Assembly (NCBI RefSeq): GCF_040054535.1
Contig: NC_090780.1
Span: 9,576,501-9,640,500 of the forward strand
Length of the DNA stretch: 64,000 nt
Direction of reading: 5' to 3'
From: Antennarius striatus
Lineage: Eukaryota > Chordata > Actinopteri > Lophiiformes > Antennariidae
Of the stretch, positions 16,442 to 29,123 are shown in pieces. The notes under the pieces were generated by a model. That model was not told the origin of the DNA. It searched no databases and saw only the letters and a program-made list of their open reading frames with translations. The position numbers and the translations under genes are program-made. The stretch's first letter is position 1. Each line of letters opens with the position of its first letter.

Positions 16442-19400
16442 ACAGCGAGCCATTCCACTTTTAATTCACTGCTGTCTTCCTCATAAGATTCCACAAAAAC
16501 CGCTACAAGATGTTATTAAACACAAATGTTATCCTAAATCCTGTCACGTCAAAGTGTTTCTGCTGCCATGACATTCAGCTGTTCAAACCTGTGGAATATT
16601 AATGCCTTTCAAATTAAGATTTTTTTTAAACAATTTTCTTTCTTCCTTCCTTTTTCTTTCTTTGACAAAGACCGGATATTTAAAATATAAGCCAGTGTGT
16701 TACAAACTATATTTACACAAAAAAAAAGGCAGAATCTGTCATCTTGAAACTAAAACAATAATTAATATTGCAAAAACAATTATTATTGTTTCTTCTTATT
16801 GTTTTTTGTTCATATTGTTTGCAGAATGTAATGGAAAATAGTAATATTTGGAAAAAATATCTTAATTATTTGACAAAAATCTTTCTGTTTATGACAAATG
16901 GTTCAGCGCAAAGGTGTTATTTATCCACAGCTGTGTTTGGAGAGCTTCGCGTGAATTAAGAAAAAATCACGAGAAAAAAAAAAAAAGCATCTTAAACCGA
17001 TGAATGTGGATTCTTTGTGTACAAAAGCGCAGCCCTGGATGGCGAAGGTTAGACTATAAAATGCTTTTGGCTTGTTAACCTTTCAATTAATTGTGCGCAG
17101 CGTGAACATCTCAATTGCTCCTAAAGCTTTTGTGGTAAATTACAACAGTGTGATCGACCCGCTTATTGATGACAACAGGTTGACTTGCCCTCCAGTTCGC
17201 ACCACGGTAATTGTTTAAAGGTAATTGTTGAAAATAATGCGCTACTATTAAATTCGAATAAAAAAGAGCACATATGGCACAGAAGGAGAGGTGCATGTGT
17301 CAACTCTGTGGGCCCACCGTGCATATAAAATTGTGTGACAATTGCCGTGGAAAACACTCCTGGTGGAAGGCAATTTCACAAATAATTTTAGCAACAATTA
17401 GGGAGTGTGGAGGGGTGAAATGGCGATTTCACATGCAGATGTGCCGGTGGGAACGATCTGGTACCCTGCCGAACAGCTATGACCCTCACTCTCCCGCTTT
17501 GGTTTGCTTCACATGGGACAGAGAAGCACAAAGAGAGCGCCTCACCCTCCTGGGGGGGCGCACAGAGCACTGGATTAAGTCAAGCGTCAATCATGTGAAA
17601 TGCAAACAACAGCAAGTTTCTCTTGTTGATGTTCTTTTATTATTTCCTCCCTCCTTGTTTCTACTTTTGTCTCTGAAGCTACGATCAGGTATATTTTTTA
17701 CATCACATTCAGGTAAAAATAACAATTTTGTCTCTCAAATATCACCAGTACACCTCTGCAAGGTCCTGTTCCTGTTATCCCAGTCGTCTGCTCTTCATTT
17801 GTTTTGGGAAGGAAAAGGAAAAGAGTTAAAAGAGCACAGAGAAAATAGTCTGGAAAATGTAAAAAATGTTGTACAACATTGTTTTTTTTTAAAGGTTTTT
17901 ATTGACACAAAGTCATAGGTTCTTTACTAGCGTCAAACAGTTTAACTTCTAAATAATAAACTAGTGTTTTTCTTTGTTCTACATTATCACAAGAGTCTCC
18001 AACATTCATGTGATTCTAGAATTATTTTTTTTTACCTTTTTCATAAAAGTTCCACAACCACACATTTCTATCTAATTCTGTACTATGAAAATTCTCAAAG
18101 TTGTAAGATGATGCATTAAACTCACGTATATATTGTCAGGTTACGCAGGTGTGTAGTGAAGCTATAGAAAACTTGGGCCTGTGATCAAACAACTTAGTTT
18201 AATTTTGGTACATTTGAAAGTGGAAAAAAAGAAATTAAAATGTCTACACTGCAGGAAAACAGTCTTTTTTAATCATCATATCAAGTGTTCATCTTTGGTA
18301 ATTTGATCAGGCTTTAAGACATAAGTCCATATCCACAATTAGATTTTCCATCAACTGGTTTATTTTAGAATCTGGTATATTTCATATCATGGCTATATCG
18401 CTCCAAACAACAGCTTTGTTGTCCTATTGTGTGGATAAATGTGAACATACAATGACACCACAAGTGTCATTTGACTGACAGTCCTCTTCTCACCCGTCCT
18501 CTTCTCCATTTTTACCCTGCTTGTTTTCTACTCAGCATCTGTAAGAAACTCTGCTTTGCTTTCAGCTGCAGCAGAGAGGAAAACACTCCATCGCTCTCCA
18601 TACTGTCTCCAATCTTATCTTGATCACGACTGCTCTTCAAACACTTTGCTACATAGCCTCACATTATTTGTGTTATGGCAATTACCAGGCTTTTTTTTTG
18701 TGTGTGTTTTTTTTGGCTTGTAGGTGAACGTCCCACCCCCATCTATACATGTGGCTTCTGTGAACACAACCAGAGATCCACACTGAACAGCACAAAGAGA
18801 AAACACCTTTGATAAAGGCATCGCCAATTAAGACGTTATCTTCGTCTCAGATGAATAAAGAAGCACAGGAATTAACTGTGTATAAAAAATTTTAAAAATA
18901 TATATACATTTTAACAGCTTGTGTATCTACTCACAAGCAGGGAAAGAGTGATGAATGAGACCAAATATCACCTTTTGTTTTTTGCGAATGGTGTACAGAA
19001 CATAATAATAATATAATAGGCTTTTTTAAAGATGTCTTTCAGGAGTAACATACCTCTACCCAGTCTCACCTGTATAATGTTTTCTTCTAAAAATAGAATA
19101 GAAATTATTCCTTTCCCCCTGATTTATAGATTATATCCTAATTTAGTAAAGGTAAATGGTCAAAAATGTTATTGAATGTAATGACAGGATATTCCAAAAT
19201 TAGTATACAGTACTACCAAATTTAAGAGTAAACATTAAACAGGCTCTGTGATTTTAAACAATCTTAATTCTGCATTAGTGCTCAAAACACGAAGCATAAG
19301 CTGCTTTCACCCTCTTATGATGTCTTGACTGCTATTCACACAAAAATGGTCACAAAAAATACAACACAGAGTTCTCAAGGGGAAAGTTTCAAGTTCTCCA

Positions 19401-20528
19401 AAATTTACAGTTGAGCTATTACGTTCCGTCCATTCATACTTTAGCTCCAATTCCAGGCCCTCGGCTCTGGAGAGGCTCCTGACTTTACGACGTGCTGCCT
19501 CCACAGTGACAAGGCCTCCGCTTCAACCACAGCCCTGTTAGCATGTCGAGACATTTTCACATCTGCTCAGAATTATCCAAATGTGTAATCACTTCCTTAT
19601 GGGAATTATTTTATCACGATAGAGAAAGAAAGCGTAAAAAATGTGCTCTTAGGAGGAGACTGGTGAAAAGCTTACCCTGTCTTGTAACTTTAATTAAAGA
19701 AAGCTGATTTGTGATATTGATCTCATTATGTGTGGCACTGGGAGGAGCTCGATCAGACATGTAGGGCCTGACAAGGTGATGTTTGGTTAATAGGGAGAAC
19801 AGAGCACGAGCATTCCTCACACTCATTTGGAACAAGTTAGCCATACGTGTGAACCTTGCTTGAACTCTTGCAGTTCAGTCTCCTTCTCTGTGGGACTTCA
19901 TACTGTAGTACATATAAGACAGTTAAAATAGAAAAAACTCTGCAAAGGTGTGGAAGCTGCTGTGGAAAACGATACCATCATATTGAAAGTATAAAGAGCA
20001 CAATTAAAAGAAAGTCACATTTGTGAAATCATTTCTTTGTATTTGGAAAATACTGGAAACTTTTGAGTCTTTGGAGTTAAAAAAGAAAAGAAAAGAAGAA
20101 GCATCATATGAAAACCAAAGTCAGAGGAAAGAGGATCAGTCTTTGTAAGGCCACAGCTTTAGACTCACAAATAGATGTTAAAATTTGAGGCATCCCAATC
20201 CAAAAAGATTGTAAACTGCAGTTTAAGAACTAAAACATCCCACAAGTTCATGCTTTCCAGCATCACCGTGTTCTACGTTTGCACAGCATGTGTGGTAGGA
20301 GAGCAGGAAAACAACATGTGTTAGCTGACATCTGAATCTGACATCTGAGTTATGAGACGTGGAGGCATCTATAATTCAGGCAGTGATCAAACACAGACGA
20401 CGGCCACTCATCGAGGGCAGATCTAACTTCTAAGGAAATCGGAAGTATCAGAGGGATTGTAAAGCCAACACGGGAAACACCAAACAACCTTATAGCTCTT
20501 GTAAAACCAGGAAGACAACTTAGTCATA

Positions 20529-21023
20529 TCAGTACAAGCTGGAGGAAAAAGGGACAAAGTAGACGTTGCCTCCATGTTGCAGCATCATCGACACACCTAT
20601 CAGTTGTGCAGAGACAATGTCTCCTTGGAAGAAGGTGAGGTGTGCGGGAGGCATCACACAGGCGGACTCAGCTGGATGGGTGCAGGTGGGTGCAGGGGTG
20701 GCAATGGTAGGCTGGGGGTTGATCTGTGGCAGAGTGGGTGACATCCTGTCACTGCTCATTATAGTGTGAATTCTGTGTCTCCTCAAATACACCTTCACTT
20801 GGCAAAAGCAGCACAAGCTGGAGATGCCACACTGGAAACAGATATTTCTGAAGGAAAGAAAGGGACAAGTTGACCACAAAGAAACATGGAAGGCAATTAA
20901 GATGCCGACAAGGCACTGCACAAAAAGCAACAATCTGAAGTCTTGAAACCAGAACGCTCTCTGATTTCGGAGCCAGAAAGCAGCGGGAAACAGATGAGCA
21001 GAAAAACACAAGGCACACGACAA
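20529..21023 (-). other. Unrecognised open reading frame, doubtful
   Basis: A 164-codon frame on the minus strand with a hydrophobic, Cys-rich first half and a Pro/Thr-rich second half (INPQPTIATPAPTCTHPAES), ending PFSSSLY. I recognise no domain. It has no evident partner exon. The local base composition is more balanced than its surroundings, which is the only reason to list it. It is probably not a gene. Confidence 0.15.
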
Positions 21024-23959
21024 AGCAACGACAATGCCTGTTGAATCCCAGGGATTGCAGGAAGTGGAAGAGCGGTGCTTTATCCTCCTCTCACAATATT
21101 CTAAGAAACCTACAGTCTGTACATCCCGAGACTGTTATCACCCAACAGCAGAGCTCACCTGTCCTCGTCTGTTCATTGCAACAGAAACCCATCAAAGAGC
21201 CCTTTTCTGTTTCGCTGTCACACGAAACAACACTTTCTGTTCAACACCAGTTTGTTTAACATTAGTTGTGGGAGCATGGCATCGGTCATGAGAGTTTACC
21301 GTGATGCCTGTACTCTTCCTCTGCATAAACAGGCTACCATGCCACAAACATCTGCTGATCTTGTCTTTGATGATTCGCCTCAGATTGGCACAAATGCATT
21401 GAAATAATGCAACATCTAAATGGTGTATAACTTGTCATGGCCGCCTACAACATCCCTAAGATATGTCAGCTTTTGGTTTTATGTCAGTTTCTTTAGAGTG
21501 CTGCATTATTGCAGTTACGTAAGCAGCAACTCTGTATTGCTACTGGCCGTTCAAGAAACAGGTTACACTAACACCCAAACGTGGAAGATCAGAGAACAGA
21601 TTTCCCTAAAGCGTGATTGAAAATGACAGAAACTAAATCTGAATTTGTCCCAGGTAATATTTGTCAGTCTTCCTCAAATCCCTTCAAAGGTTTGATGGGA
21701 AAACAACCAGGAGGTATACTTTTTAAACTGCTGGAATTTATTGGTCAAATTAAAACTAGAATCTGCTTTTAAGTTTGTTAAATGTAGACTCTTTGTGCTC
21801 CATCCAAAAAAAACTTAAATAAGACAAATAAAGTATGGCTTCCTCATCAAGAAACACAGATTATTTAGCAGTAAAAATATCTAAAACTTTACTGGTATGG
21901 TTCCAATATGTACTATGGCTGGCTAGCATCATTTCATTACAGTGGCCAGAGCTACAGTCCATTTTACACAACCAAGAATGCTGTGTGTTTGTGTGTGTAT
22001 GTGTGGCATGTGATGGGACCAAATTGCGTGGGTATCACGCTCTGATGTGCATGCCGAATCCACTTGTCGTCTCACACAGCTACCAGTCCGGCTGTGTCGT
22101 CCTCAGCTCTGCCTGCAATGGTCTGGCTAGAGCAGCAGCACAGGAAGCAGGTCGTGACCTCATCCCGCCCAAATCACAATGTGACCAAATAGTATCTGAG
22201 CCAGCTGTAGGCATCCTGTATGTCCTCAGCAACCTTCTTTGTTTTATGATGGAATTTATTACCAATCTCAAGTAAAAGTGTAGGTGTCTTATTTAAAGTC
22301 AAGTCATACGATGGACATTTTAATCATTATTAATTAAATAGATTTTTTAGGAGCATAATGACCTTTATGTGCTTTCATGGGAAATTGAGTGGCCAAAAAT
22401 GAGAAAGTACAGTATAAAGAGTTTTCCTCCAGATGTAACTTTGCTCATATTATGTATTCATGTTCATATATTGATCAAATGATCTGTAATTTAATCACAA
22501 TCTGAAGCACAAGCATAAGTATGCAATAATTAAAGATGTTAAAAAGTAAACTATTTTTTAAATGCAGTGCACAAGTAACACAAATTACTAGAAAACCTGA
22601 ATTCAAGCAAGAAAAAAAAAAAACCCTCAAAAATTGAGTGAAAAAAAAATTTTTTTCACTCTTGGAGCATGACATTTGCCACATGTTCCATGTTTGTCCG
22701 TGTTTATCATTGAGTTAGTTTTATTTTAAAACCATACCCTACTGAACGCTAAAGGAGATAATGTCTCCGGTCTAGAAGAGAGACATGTTCCAATGGTTTA
22801 AGGACTGTTAAATGTGCGGTTGTTTGTGCCTTCAAAATATAATTAAAACAAATTTAGTAGTTATACAAGCATAAAGATGGTTATACAAACATAAATATTT
22901 GTTTTTATAATTGACCAAATGGATTAAATCATTGCACAACCTCCTATTTCCAGTAGCAATGAAGAAGCCAGTCACGAAAAAACCTAATGAGAAGTGTGTG
23001 ATAAGCCCCACAGTAGAATGTATTAAACTCAATAAGGGTCGGAGACTTTCTGAAATCAAAATTTATTATTGGGTTTGTGTTGTGAAAAATTTGACTAATA
23101 TGGTTGCTGACCACTTGAGGTAAACTTTTAATCTCATAAGATGATCATCTTAAAGTCATAATTAAATGTGGTACTTGGTTGGGATGAACGCTACATTTCC
23201 TCTCAATTCCTCAGAACAGACAACATTTTCACTTTCATCACAGGATGCAAGAGAAGATGAAAAAGTAGCAGAAAAAGAAAAAGTCTCTTTGTTAATGAAG
23301 ATAAAAGTAATGCCTTCATTTTCCATGCCATCACAATTTGTTTCACTGCAACCATCTGAAAGATTCTTTCCAGAGAAAGGAGATCACTTGACCCCCAGCT
23401 TTGACTGAATCCTGTCTTTCCATTAGGTGCTCTCTGCAACCATAACATTTATCTCTGCTCGACATCGACACACATGCTTAAAAAAAGTAGTGGGCACCAC
23501 AAAGATCTTACAGACTACAAGTCACATGGTGTCCATAATTCAAAGGATCCATTATTCTGATTAACCATGCCAAAGAATCGTATGGATATGCTGTTCCTTT
23601 TAAACAACAATCTTGAGACCACATTACAAATCTGACGTGTGTTTGGAAGTTTATATCTAAAGTTAACTTTACGGGATTGTTTCCTTCAAACTGCGTTTTG
23701 ATACAGCTTCATCATTATCAACATTCAGTTCAGAACAACCTGATCAGATATGTTCTCTCATAAGTTACTCTTCTTTATTTCAATGACTTTCAGTCCAAGT
23801 CAAGGAAATAAAAACTCTCTATACTGCAGGTGTTTACATTATAGGTCATTAGAGTTTATTGCAGAAAACACTTCATTTGTCACATAAAATTTTATACATT
23901 ATGTCACAAAAAAATTATTGTCTGCATTTGTTCCCATCTGTGAGGAGGACTGGGCTGCC

Positions 23960-24085
23960 CTCATGGTTCCTAGGAAAAGTGTCTCGCTCAATGATACATC
24001 AACATGTGGACCGGGGGACAGAGTCTGGGACAATACAATGTCCAACAAGTGGACGACACTCTTACCACCTAAGTCACAGTTATTA
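23960..24085 (-). mobile_element. Degenerate tRNA-derived SINE remnant
   Basis: Reading the minus strand from about 24085, CTGTGACTTAGGTGGTAAGA followed by GTCGTCCAC resembles the tRNA-like head (box A region) of a common fish SINE. The following segment, with a sequence like TGAGCGAGACAC, matches its body loosely. The box B is eroded. Confidence 0.45.
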
Positions 24086-24924
24086 AGAGATTAAACTCTG
24101 TAGAAATGTTTTTACACAGTGTCTGTAGTGCAAACTGTCAGTCGTACAGTAAACAGACACACACCCACAGACCTCAAACCCACAACCAATCAATGGAAAA
24201 ACATCCACTATTATTTCCATACTCTACTGTCAAAAGGTCCAGCTTAGGTAAGCTTTACACGAACAGCACAAGAAGATTAATGGTGAGTTTTAGAGACGGT
24301 TGCTCTTGTTTTACAGTCTGTCAAAATTAGAATGGCTGCTTCCCCTCCTTTTCAGTATTTGTGCAAACTACAAGCTAATGGCTGCAGTCTCATTTTTATT
24401 GGTAAATTTGTAGATCAAATTAACATCTTCATCTGTTTCACAACCAAAAAATGATTGATCATCTTTCCGAGGATGTCGAAACTCCGATAAAGGTTTGGTG
24501 TGTGACACTGGACATCATGGTTGTCTAAAGTGGCTGCTAAAATTATGACAAAAACTATAAGGCCTGCCCCTCAGCTTTTGAACCGATATCCAGAGCCGCA
24601 TTAATAAGGTATCTTTACCTAAATGATATAGAATGTTAAGTATTTTTCTCTCCCTAAAAGTGTAAAAAATTGTCCTTGGCACAATATGAAAGTGATATTT
24701 TGTCATTTTAATGCGTTATTATTTTCGGACGACATGTTGGTGAAAATGTGCTGCCTTGGTACCGGTGAGAAAGTGAGAAAGGTGGTGACTCAATCTTGTG
24801 TTCCCACTGTCCCATTTCAAACCCAGTTACTCATCCATCCCTCCTGTTCAGTTGGTGTCTGAGCGACTGAATCGATGGTTATCAATGATGACATGCCACA
24901 CGAGGTCTCAGCCTCTGTTTCCAC

Positions 24925-25022
24925 TGTATGGATGCATCGGTGAATGGGTAAATTCTGGCTTGTCTTGTGTTCGTGGAGAGATCACTAAATCTAGAAGAGC
25001 ATTGTATAAGTAAGTCAGTTTA
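24925..25022 (+). mobile_element. 3' body of a fish tRNA-type SINE
   Basis: The string GGTGAATGGGTAAATTCTGG...CTAGAAGAGCATTGTATAAG...AGTCAGTTTAC resembles the conserved 3' part of common teleost SINEs (GAATGGGTGAATGTGACT...TAGAAAAGCGCTATAT...GCAGTCCATTTAC). This rests on recognition from memory; only the 3' portion is clear. Confidence 0.55.
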
Positions 25023-26672
25023 CTATACTCGTAGTAGTAGAATCAGAGTGACGTTCTTTAACTACCATTAAACACAGTTTACAAACTGTACATTCATTTA
25101 CAGTCCACAAGCTGCAAATGTAAAGCAATTTACAGACAAAGCTGATTTTTTTTATGTTTTCATCCAGATCCAGAAATATACTGTAAATATAGTTGTAAAC
25201 TGTAAATAATTGAACACTATGCGGGTGACGTTGTGGTGAGTTCCTCAGTGTCATGTTACCAGAAAATGTTTTACTTCCATGCACAACCACAATGAGACGA
25301 TCAATAGAGAATTACATGTACATTTAAGTGTTAGGTAACACGCAATCTAAGACCAAGCTCAGTTCTTAATAGATATTGGTCATCTTCCACATAATCAAAT
25401 TAAACTCAGACATTTTTGGTTACAATGTGCAGTCTTCTTTGTTTAAAAAGGATCTTTCTTGCTTTTTCCAAGTAAAATATTTGGTCATCTGAGCATCTCT
25501 AACTGAAATTTCACAGAAGATTAGAGTAGGAACAACTTGTCTTGATATCCCAAAGAGCATGGGGTCCTCACGAGAGAGTGAGCCACAACTAGAATCAATG
25601 TCACCGTTCAGATAATCATGCATTGCAGATTTACCATGTAAGATGCATTTTGTTTGCTACCTAACTGTGTAAAGCCTCCATTCATTTTCTGATTTTTCCA
25701 TGGAAAAGAAAAATGTGGTCAGTCCAATAATGACGCCTTCCTCTTGAAGTTCCATAACGGGTTGTTAGAGGCAAATGTTTTGCAGTATGTTGTTTGGTTG
25801 CTGAAAAGAATTCTATGTTATATGAAGATTGTGTGTTTGTTCTAAATTTAATTCGAAAGCAGTTTGTCTTTATTATTTGAGATGTTCTACTTGAATGGGA
25901 AAATAATTGTTTTTTCAACAGTTTACATTTAATTTGATGGCAACACAGATAAAATTGTTTAAGTGCAAACCTAGCTGATTCCATTAAATCCACAAACAAC
26001 CTAATTAAAAAACTAACTTTTGTTTAATATCATTCAGAATTATCTTTTCATTTCAAAGCAGTCAGAAGTTATAAATTCCTTTACAAGAAGAAACACAAGG
26101 GTTGTATGATTGTCAGAATTAATACAATTCATCTTTTTGGAGAGTCTTCAGTGACCTCCACTCTTGAAAACCATGTGTTTGTCACACCCACGCAGACACA
26201 CACAGAAAAACAAGCTTTACACAACAGGAGTGTGAAATCACCATGTTCCAAGACTGGGGGGTTGGGGGTAGCTGCACTCCCAGTGTGAAGAAATCTCACT
26301 CAGATGCACTCAGATGACATCAGTGAAAGGGATGACCCGTGAATTCATGAACACTCTCAGGAAATCAGTGTTTCATCTTTGCTGGGTCAACAGTGGAAAC
26401 CGATTTAAAACTTGCATTTCTGTTGTAAGACACACAAAACTCAGGAAATCAAAATTACAGAAAGAAGAATGTAAAAGTTGACGTGTCTAACAACACAATT
26501 ACAATGAGAGAACCTATAACATCAACACATTTTAATTTTTGAGGTCATCACTATATATACAGCAGCTGCTTATATCTAGTCACACTTAGAATATTCTTAA
26601 ACTGCGTAAAAATGACATCAACATTGTCATCAACTATGTTTGACTACCTTTTACACATTTACATGTATACAT

Positions 26673-26899
26673 GGCTGTGGTTCAGATGGTAGAGTGGATC
26701 ATCCAATAACCTCAGGGTTGGTGGTTCAAATCCCACTCCACTCCAATCATTCTCCTTGGGCAACACACTTCGCCCACCTTAATTCCAGTGTCTCACACTG
26801 ATGTATGAACATGAATGTATGAATATCAGGTCGCCAAATGAGAAGTGGTTCTCAACTGACCTACCTGTTGAAATAAGGGTTAAAAGAAGAAGAAGACCA
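26673..26899 (+). mobile_element. tRNA-derived SINE
   Basis: The head is tRNA-like, with a box A type TGGTTCAGATGG (26678-26689) and a near-consensus box B GGTTCAAATCC (26723-26733). The fish-SINE body follows (CCTTGGGCAACACACTT, then GATGTATGAA repeats), ending in an AGAAGAAGAAG tail. It cannot fold as a normal tRNA, and the trailing body shows it is a retroposon. Confidence 0.75.
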
Positions 26900-26930
26900 T
26901 TTCAAATTAGAATAAATGCAATGGAAACTA

Positions 26931-27280
26931 GAACCAAGGCAGTCACAGACTGCAACATCCCGCGACTTTCATAGATCAATCGTCTTACTCATACTGGCCT
27001 TCTCCTTTGTCTTTCTATCTTATCCGGTTCCTAAGTGTACAAAAGTTGAAAGTTGACCTTGACCTAGTTTTCCCAAGGTCAAGGTCATCATCTCCTTTTC
27101 AACCCCCTTGCCCCCTGAGTGATGTGTTTTTTGTTGCATCTTTCTATCTGCAACCGTTGCGTAGATATTTGGTGGACTAATGGATGGACGGACAGACAAA
27201 CGGACGAACACACAAATACACGAACACACAAACACCGACAATTATAATACAGGTACATCACTGCTTTGAAGTGGGATGTA
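26931..27280 (+). mobile_element. MITE-like repeat, copy A
   Basis: Starts GAACCAAGGCAGTCAC, then ACATCCCGCGACT, and ends TGAAGTGGGATGT, so ACATCCC/GGGATGT form short terminal inverted repeats. It shares its whole length with the copies at 27481 and 32202. Internally it carries TGACCTTGACCT (27054-27065) facing AAGGTCAAGGTCA (27075-27087). There is no coding capacity. The superfamily is not assigned. Confidence 0.75.
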
Positions 27281-27480
27281 ATAAACATAAATGCCTAAGG
27301 ACTACACTATGTATAGTGGCTACTAATTTATAAATCAACATACAAACTAAGAGCTCTGTTTGTAACAGAAAATAAAAAAGTCCACCTCACCTGAGGAAAA
27401 TTGAAATTGCGGTATGATAATAATAATAATCATCATCATAATAATCATAATTATCACCACAATAAAAATCATAATTTTTC

Positions 27481-27815
27481 ACATCCCGCTTCAAAGCAGT
27501 GATGTATTGTAATTATCAGTGTTCATGTGATAATTACAATACATCACTGAACGCATGAACGAACGCATGTGCCCGTTTGTTCATGCGTTCGTTTGTTCGT
27601 TCGTTCGTATTTCCACTGAATTTCTTCGCAGCCGTTGCAGATAGATGAAACAAAAAACACATAAAACTCGGGCGGCAAAGGGGATGAAAGTGAGATGATG
27701 ACCCTGACCTTGAGAAAACTAGGTCAAGGTCAAATTTGAACTTTTGTACACTCAGGAACCGGATAAGATAGAAAGACGAGGGAGAAGGCCAGTGTGAGTA
27801 AGACCATACATCAAA
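27481..27815 (-). mobile_element. MITE-like repeat, copy B, inverted relative to copy A
   Basis: Begins ACATCCCGCTTCAAAGCAGTG, the reverse complement of copy A's right end. It runs through the same internal landmarks in reverse: TTCGTTCGT tract, TGCAGATAGATGAA, AGGTCAAGGTCAA and GGATAAGATAGAAAGACGAG. About 200 bp separate it from copy A, so the pair could form a large cruciform. Confidence 0.75.
27497..27549. repeat. Perfect 22-bp inverted repeat with 9-bp spacer
   Basis: The left arm 27497-27518 (CAGTGATGTATTGTAATTAT plus CA) is exactly complementary to the right arm 27528-27549. The spacer is GTGTTCATG. It lies at the end of MITE copy B. Confidence 0.95.
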
Positions 27816-28334
27816 GCTAGTGTTTTGATCTACCTATGCACTAGCTTTGATCTATGATCTATGATCTGTGATTTATGGTCAAAGCTCCCGCCCAAAAAAA
27901 AACCCACCCAGAGTGTGAGCTGACAGTGGGAGCTGTCAGTTCATCTCTGGAGCACTGCTGAGGCGCCCTTGAGCAGGGCGCCGTCCCCCTCACAAGCTGC
28001 TCATTTGGGCACTCCACAAAGGACCTGCCCACCACTCTACCTCCCACTGCATGCTTACAGGCCCCCCTGTGTGTGGTTGTGTGTATTACAGGAGCCTGTA
28101 CTTACTAATATGAATGCGTGTGATCGACTAATAGAAAAAACTAGAGTGTGCGTTCTTTATTTTCCTTTGGGGATTATAACAGTGTATAACATTAAAATAA
28201 AAAAAATAAAAAAAGATGGTGCATAGCTTTGAGCTACCCTGAAAGGTCAAAGCTACGTGCTTGTCAGGTACAGTACTACTTTCAGGGTACTCTGACCTAC
28301 CTTTCGCAGGATGTTGCAGTCTCTGACTATCTTG

Positions 28335-28368
28335 TTATTATTTTTATTATTATTATTATTATTATTAT

Positions 28369-28400
<32 letters not shown>

Positions 28401-28425
28401 ATAGTAGTAGTAGTAACAGTAGTAT
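28335..28425. repeat. (TTA)n-(GTA)n trinucleotide tract
   Basis: A TTA/ATT run changes to a GTA/TAG run with a few AAT interruptions. Confidence 0.95.
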
Positions 28426-28715
28426 GATAATGCCACATTTTGAGAACAGTGATGTAAAAAATTTGTATTGCATACATTTTAAATGTTGTTAGTGCTCCGA
28501 GTGCCTTACTTTTGTGTGCATGAATACATTATAATCCATTTTATGTGAGAATTAAATATTTTATGTAATCTCCACTCACGCGAAATACTTTCAGAAGCAC
28601 AAGTGTGCATAAATTCTTTATCACCTTAAAAATAAATATTTCAGAGCAACAAGCAACCTCTCAAACGTAGAAGTTCACCGACAGCAGAACGAGGTTCCTT
28701 TTCGGAGCAGAACAA

Positions 28716-28790
28716 CAGCGCCATCTGGAGTTACCACCATGCAATGAACTCAACAGTGACGTCATTTCCTGTTTAAACATGGCGGCGCTC
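28716..28790 (+). promoter_or_regulatory. mrps16 promoter (CRE, ETS and YY1 motifs)
   Basis: Within 30 bp lie a perfect CRE/ATF site TGACGTCA (28757-28764), an ETS core ATTTCCTGT (28764-28772) and a YY1-type AACATGGCGGC (28776-28786). This combination is typical of TATA-less promoters of nuclear genes for mitochondrial proteins. Just upstream, CAGCGCCATCTGGAG (28716-28730) resembles a CTCF core. A 5' non-coding exon probably starts near here and splices at GAG|GTAATT (about 28895) to TTGCAG|GTTAAACC (about 29106). Confidence 0.7.
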
Positions 28791-29123
28791 TGACGAATGT
28801 CACACACGTCTGACATATAATCGCTTGTGTTTATTTGACCAACTTGGTAACAACAAACGCGACATTTGGCTTCACCGTGTCCAGCGGCTGAGGAGGTAAT
28901 TCAGAGGCTCCGGCCGATGTGTGAACCACGTGGTGTGTCTGACCGGATGCGCCCCTCTGCTAACCGTGACGCGACACCTCCGACATGTGATGGTGCCTCA
29001 GGTTTCAGCACCCGATCAAAGAAGCATCGCTGCTGCGGCTGTCTGTAAAGAGATATCGACAGATGAACAGGTTTCATTGTGAGCTTTTTGTGTTTTGTGT
29101 TGCAGGTTAAACCAGCTGACACC

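Larger units (their letters stand above)
16445..28680. other. Intergenic region upstream of pax7 and mrps16
   Basis: About 12 kb with no reading frame that I can assign to a protein family and no chain of exon-like frames with splice sites. The first part (16950-17450) is relatively unique and contains several TAAT homeobox cores near the pax7 promoter, so it may hold pax7 enhancers (inference). From about 23.9 kb the sequence contains SINE remnants and MITE-like repeats, listed separately. Confidence 0.55.

Noticed and set aside
17274..17918. 214-codon plus-strand frame upstream of pax7
   Set aside because: It lacks domain similarity, has low-complexity stretches, and no splice or codon evidence; part overlaps a likely non-coding regulatory stretch.
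22636..22661. Short palindrome GAGTGA-A/T run-TCACTC
   Set aside because: A near-perfect hairpin of mostly A and T; likely chance or a decayed repeat, with no flanking element.
26673..26745. Functional tRNA gene
   Set aside because: Box A and box B are present but the stems do not pair as a tRNA and SINE body sequence follows.
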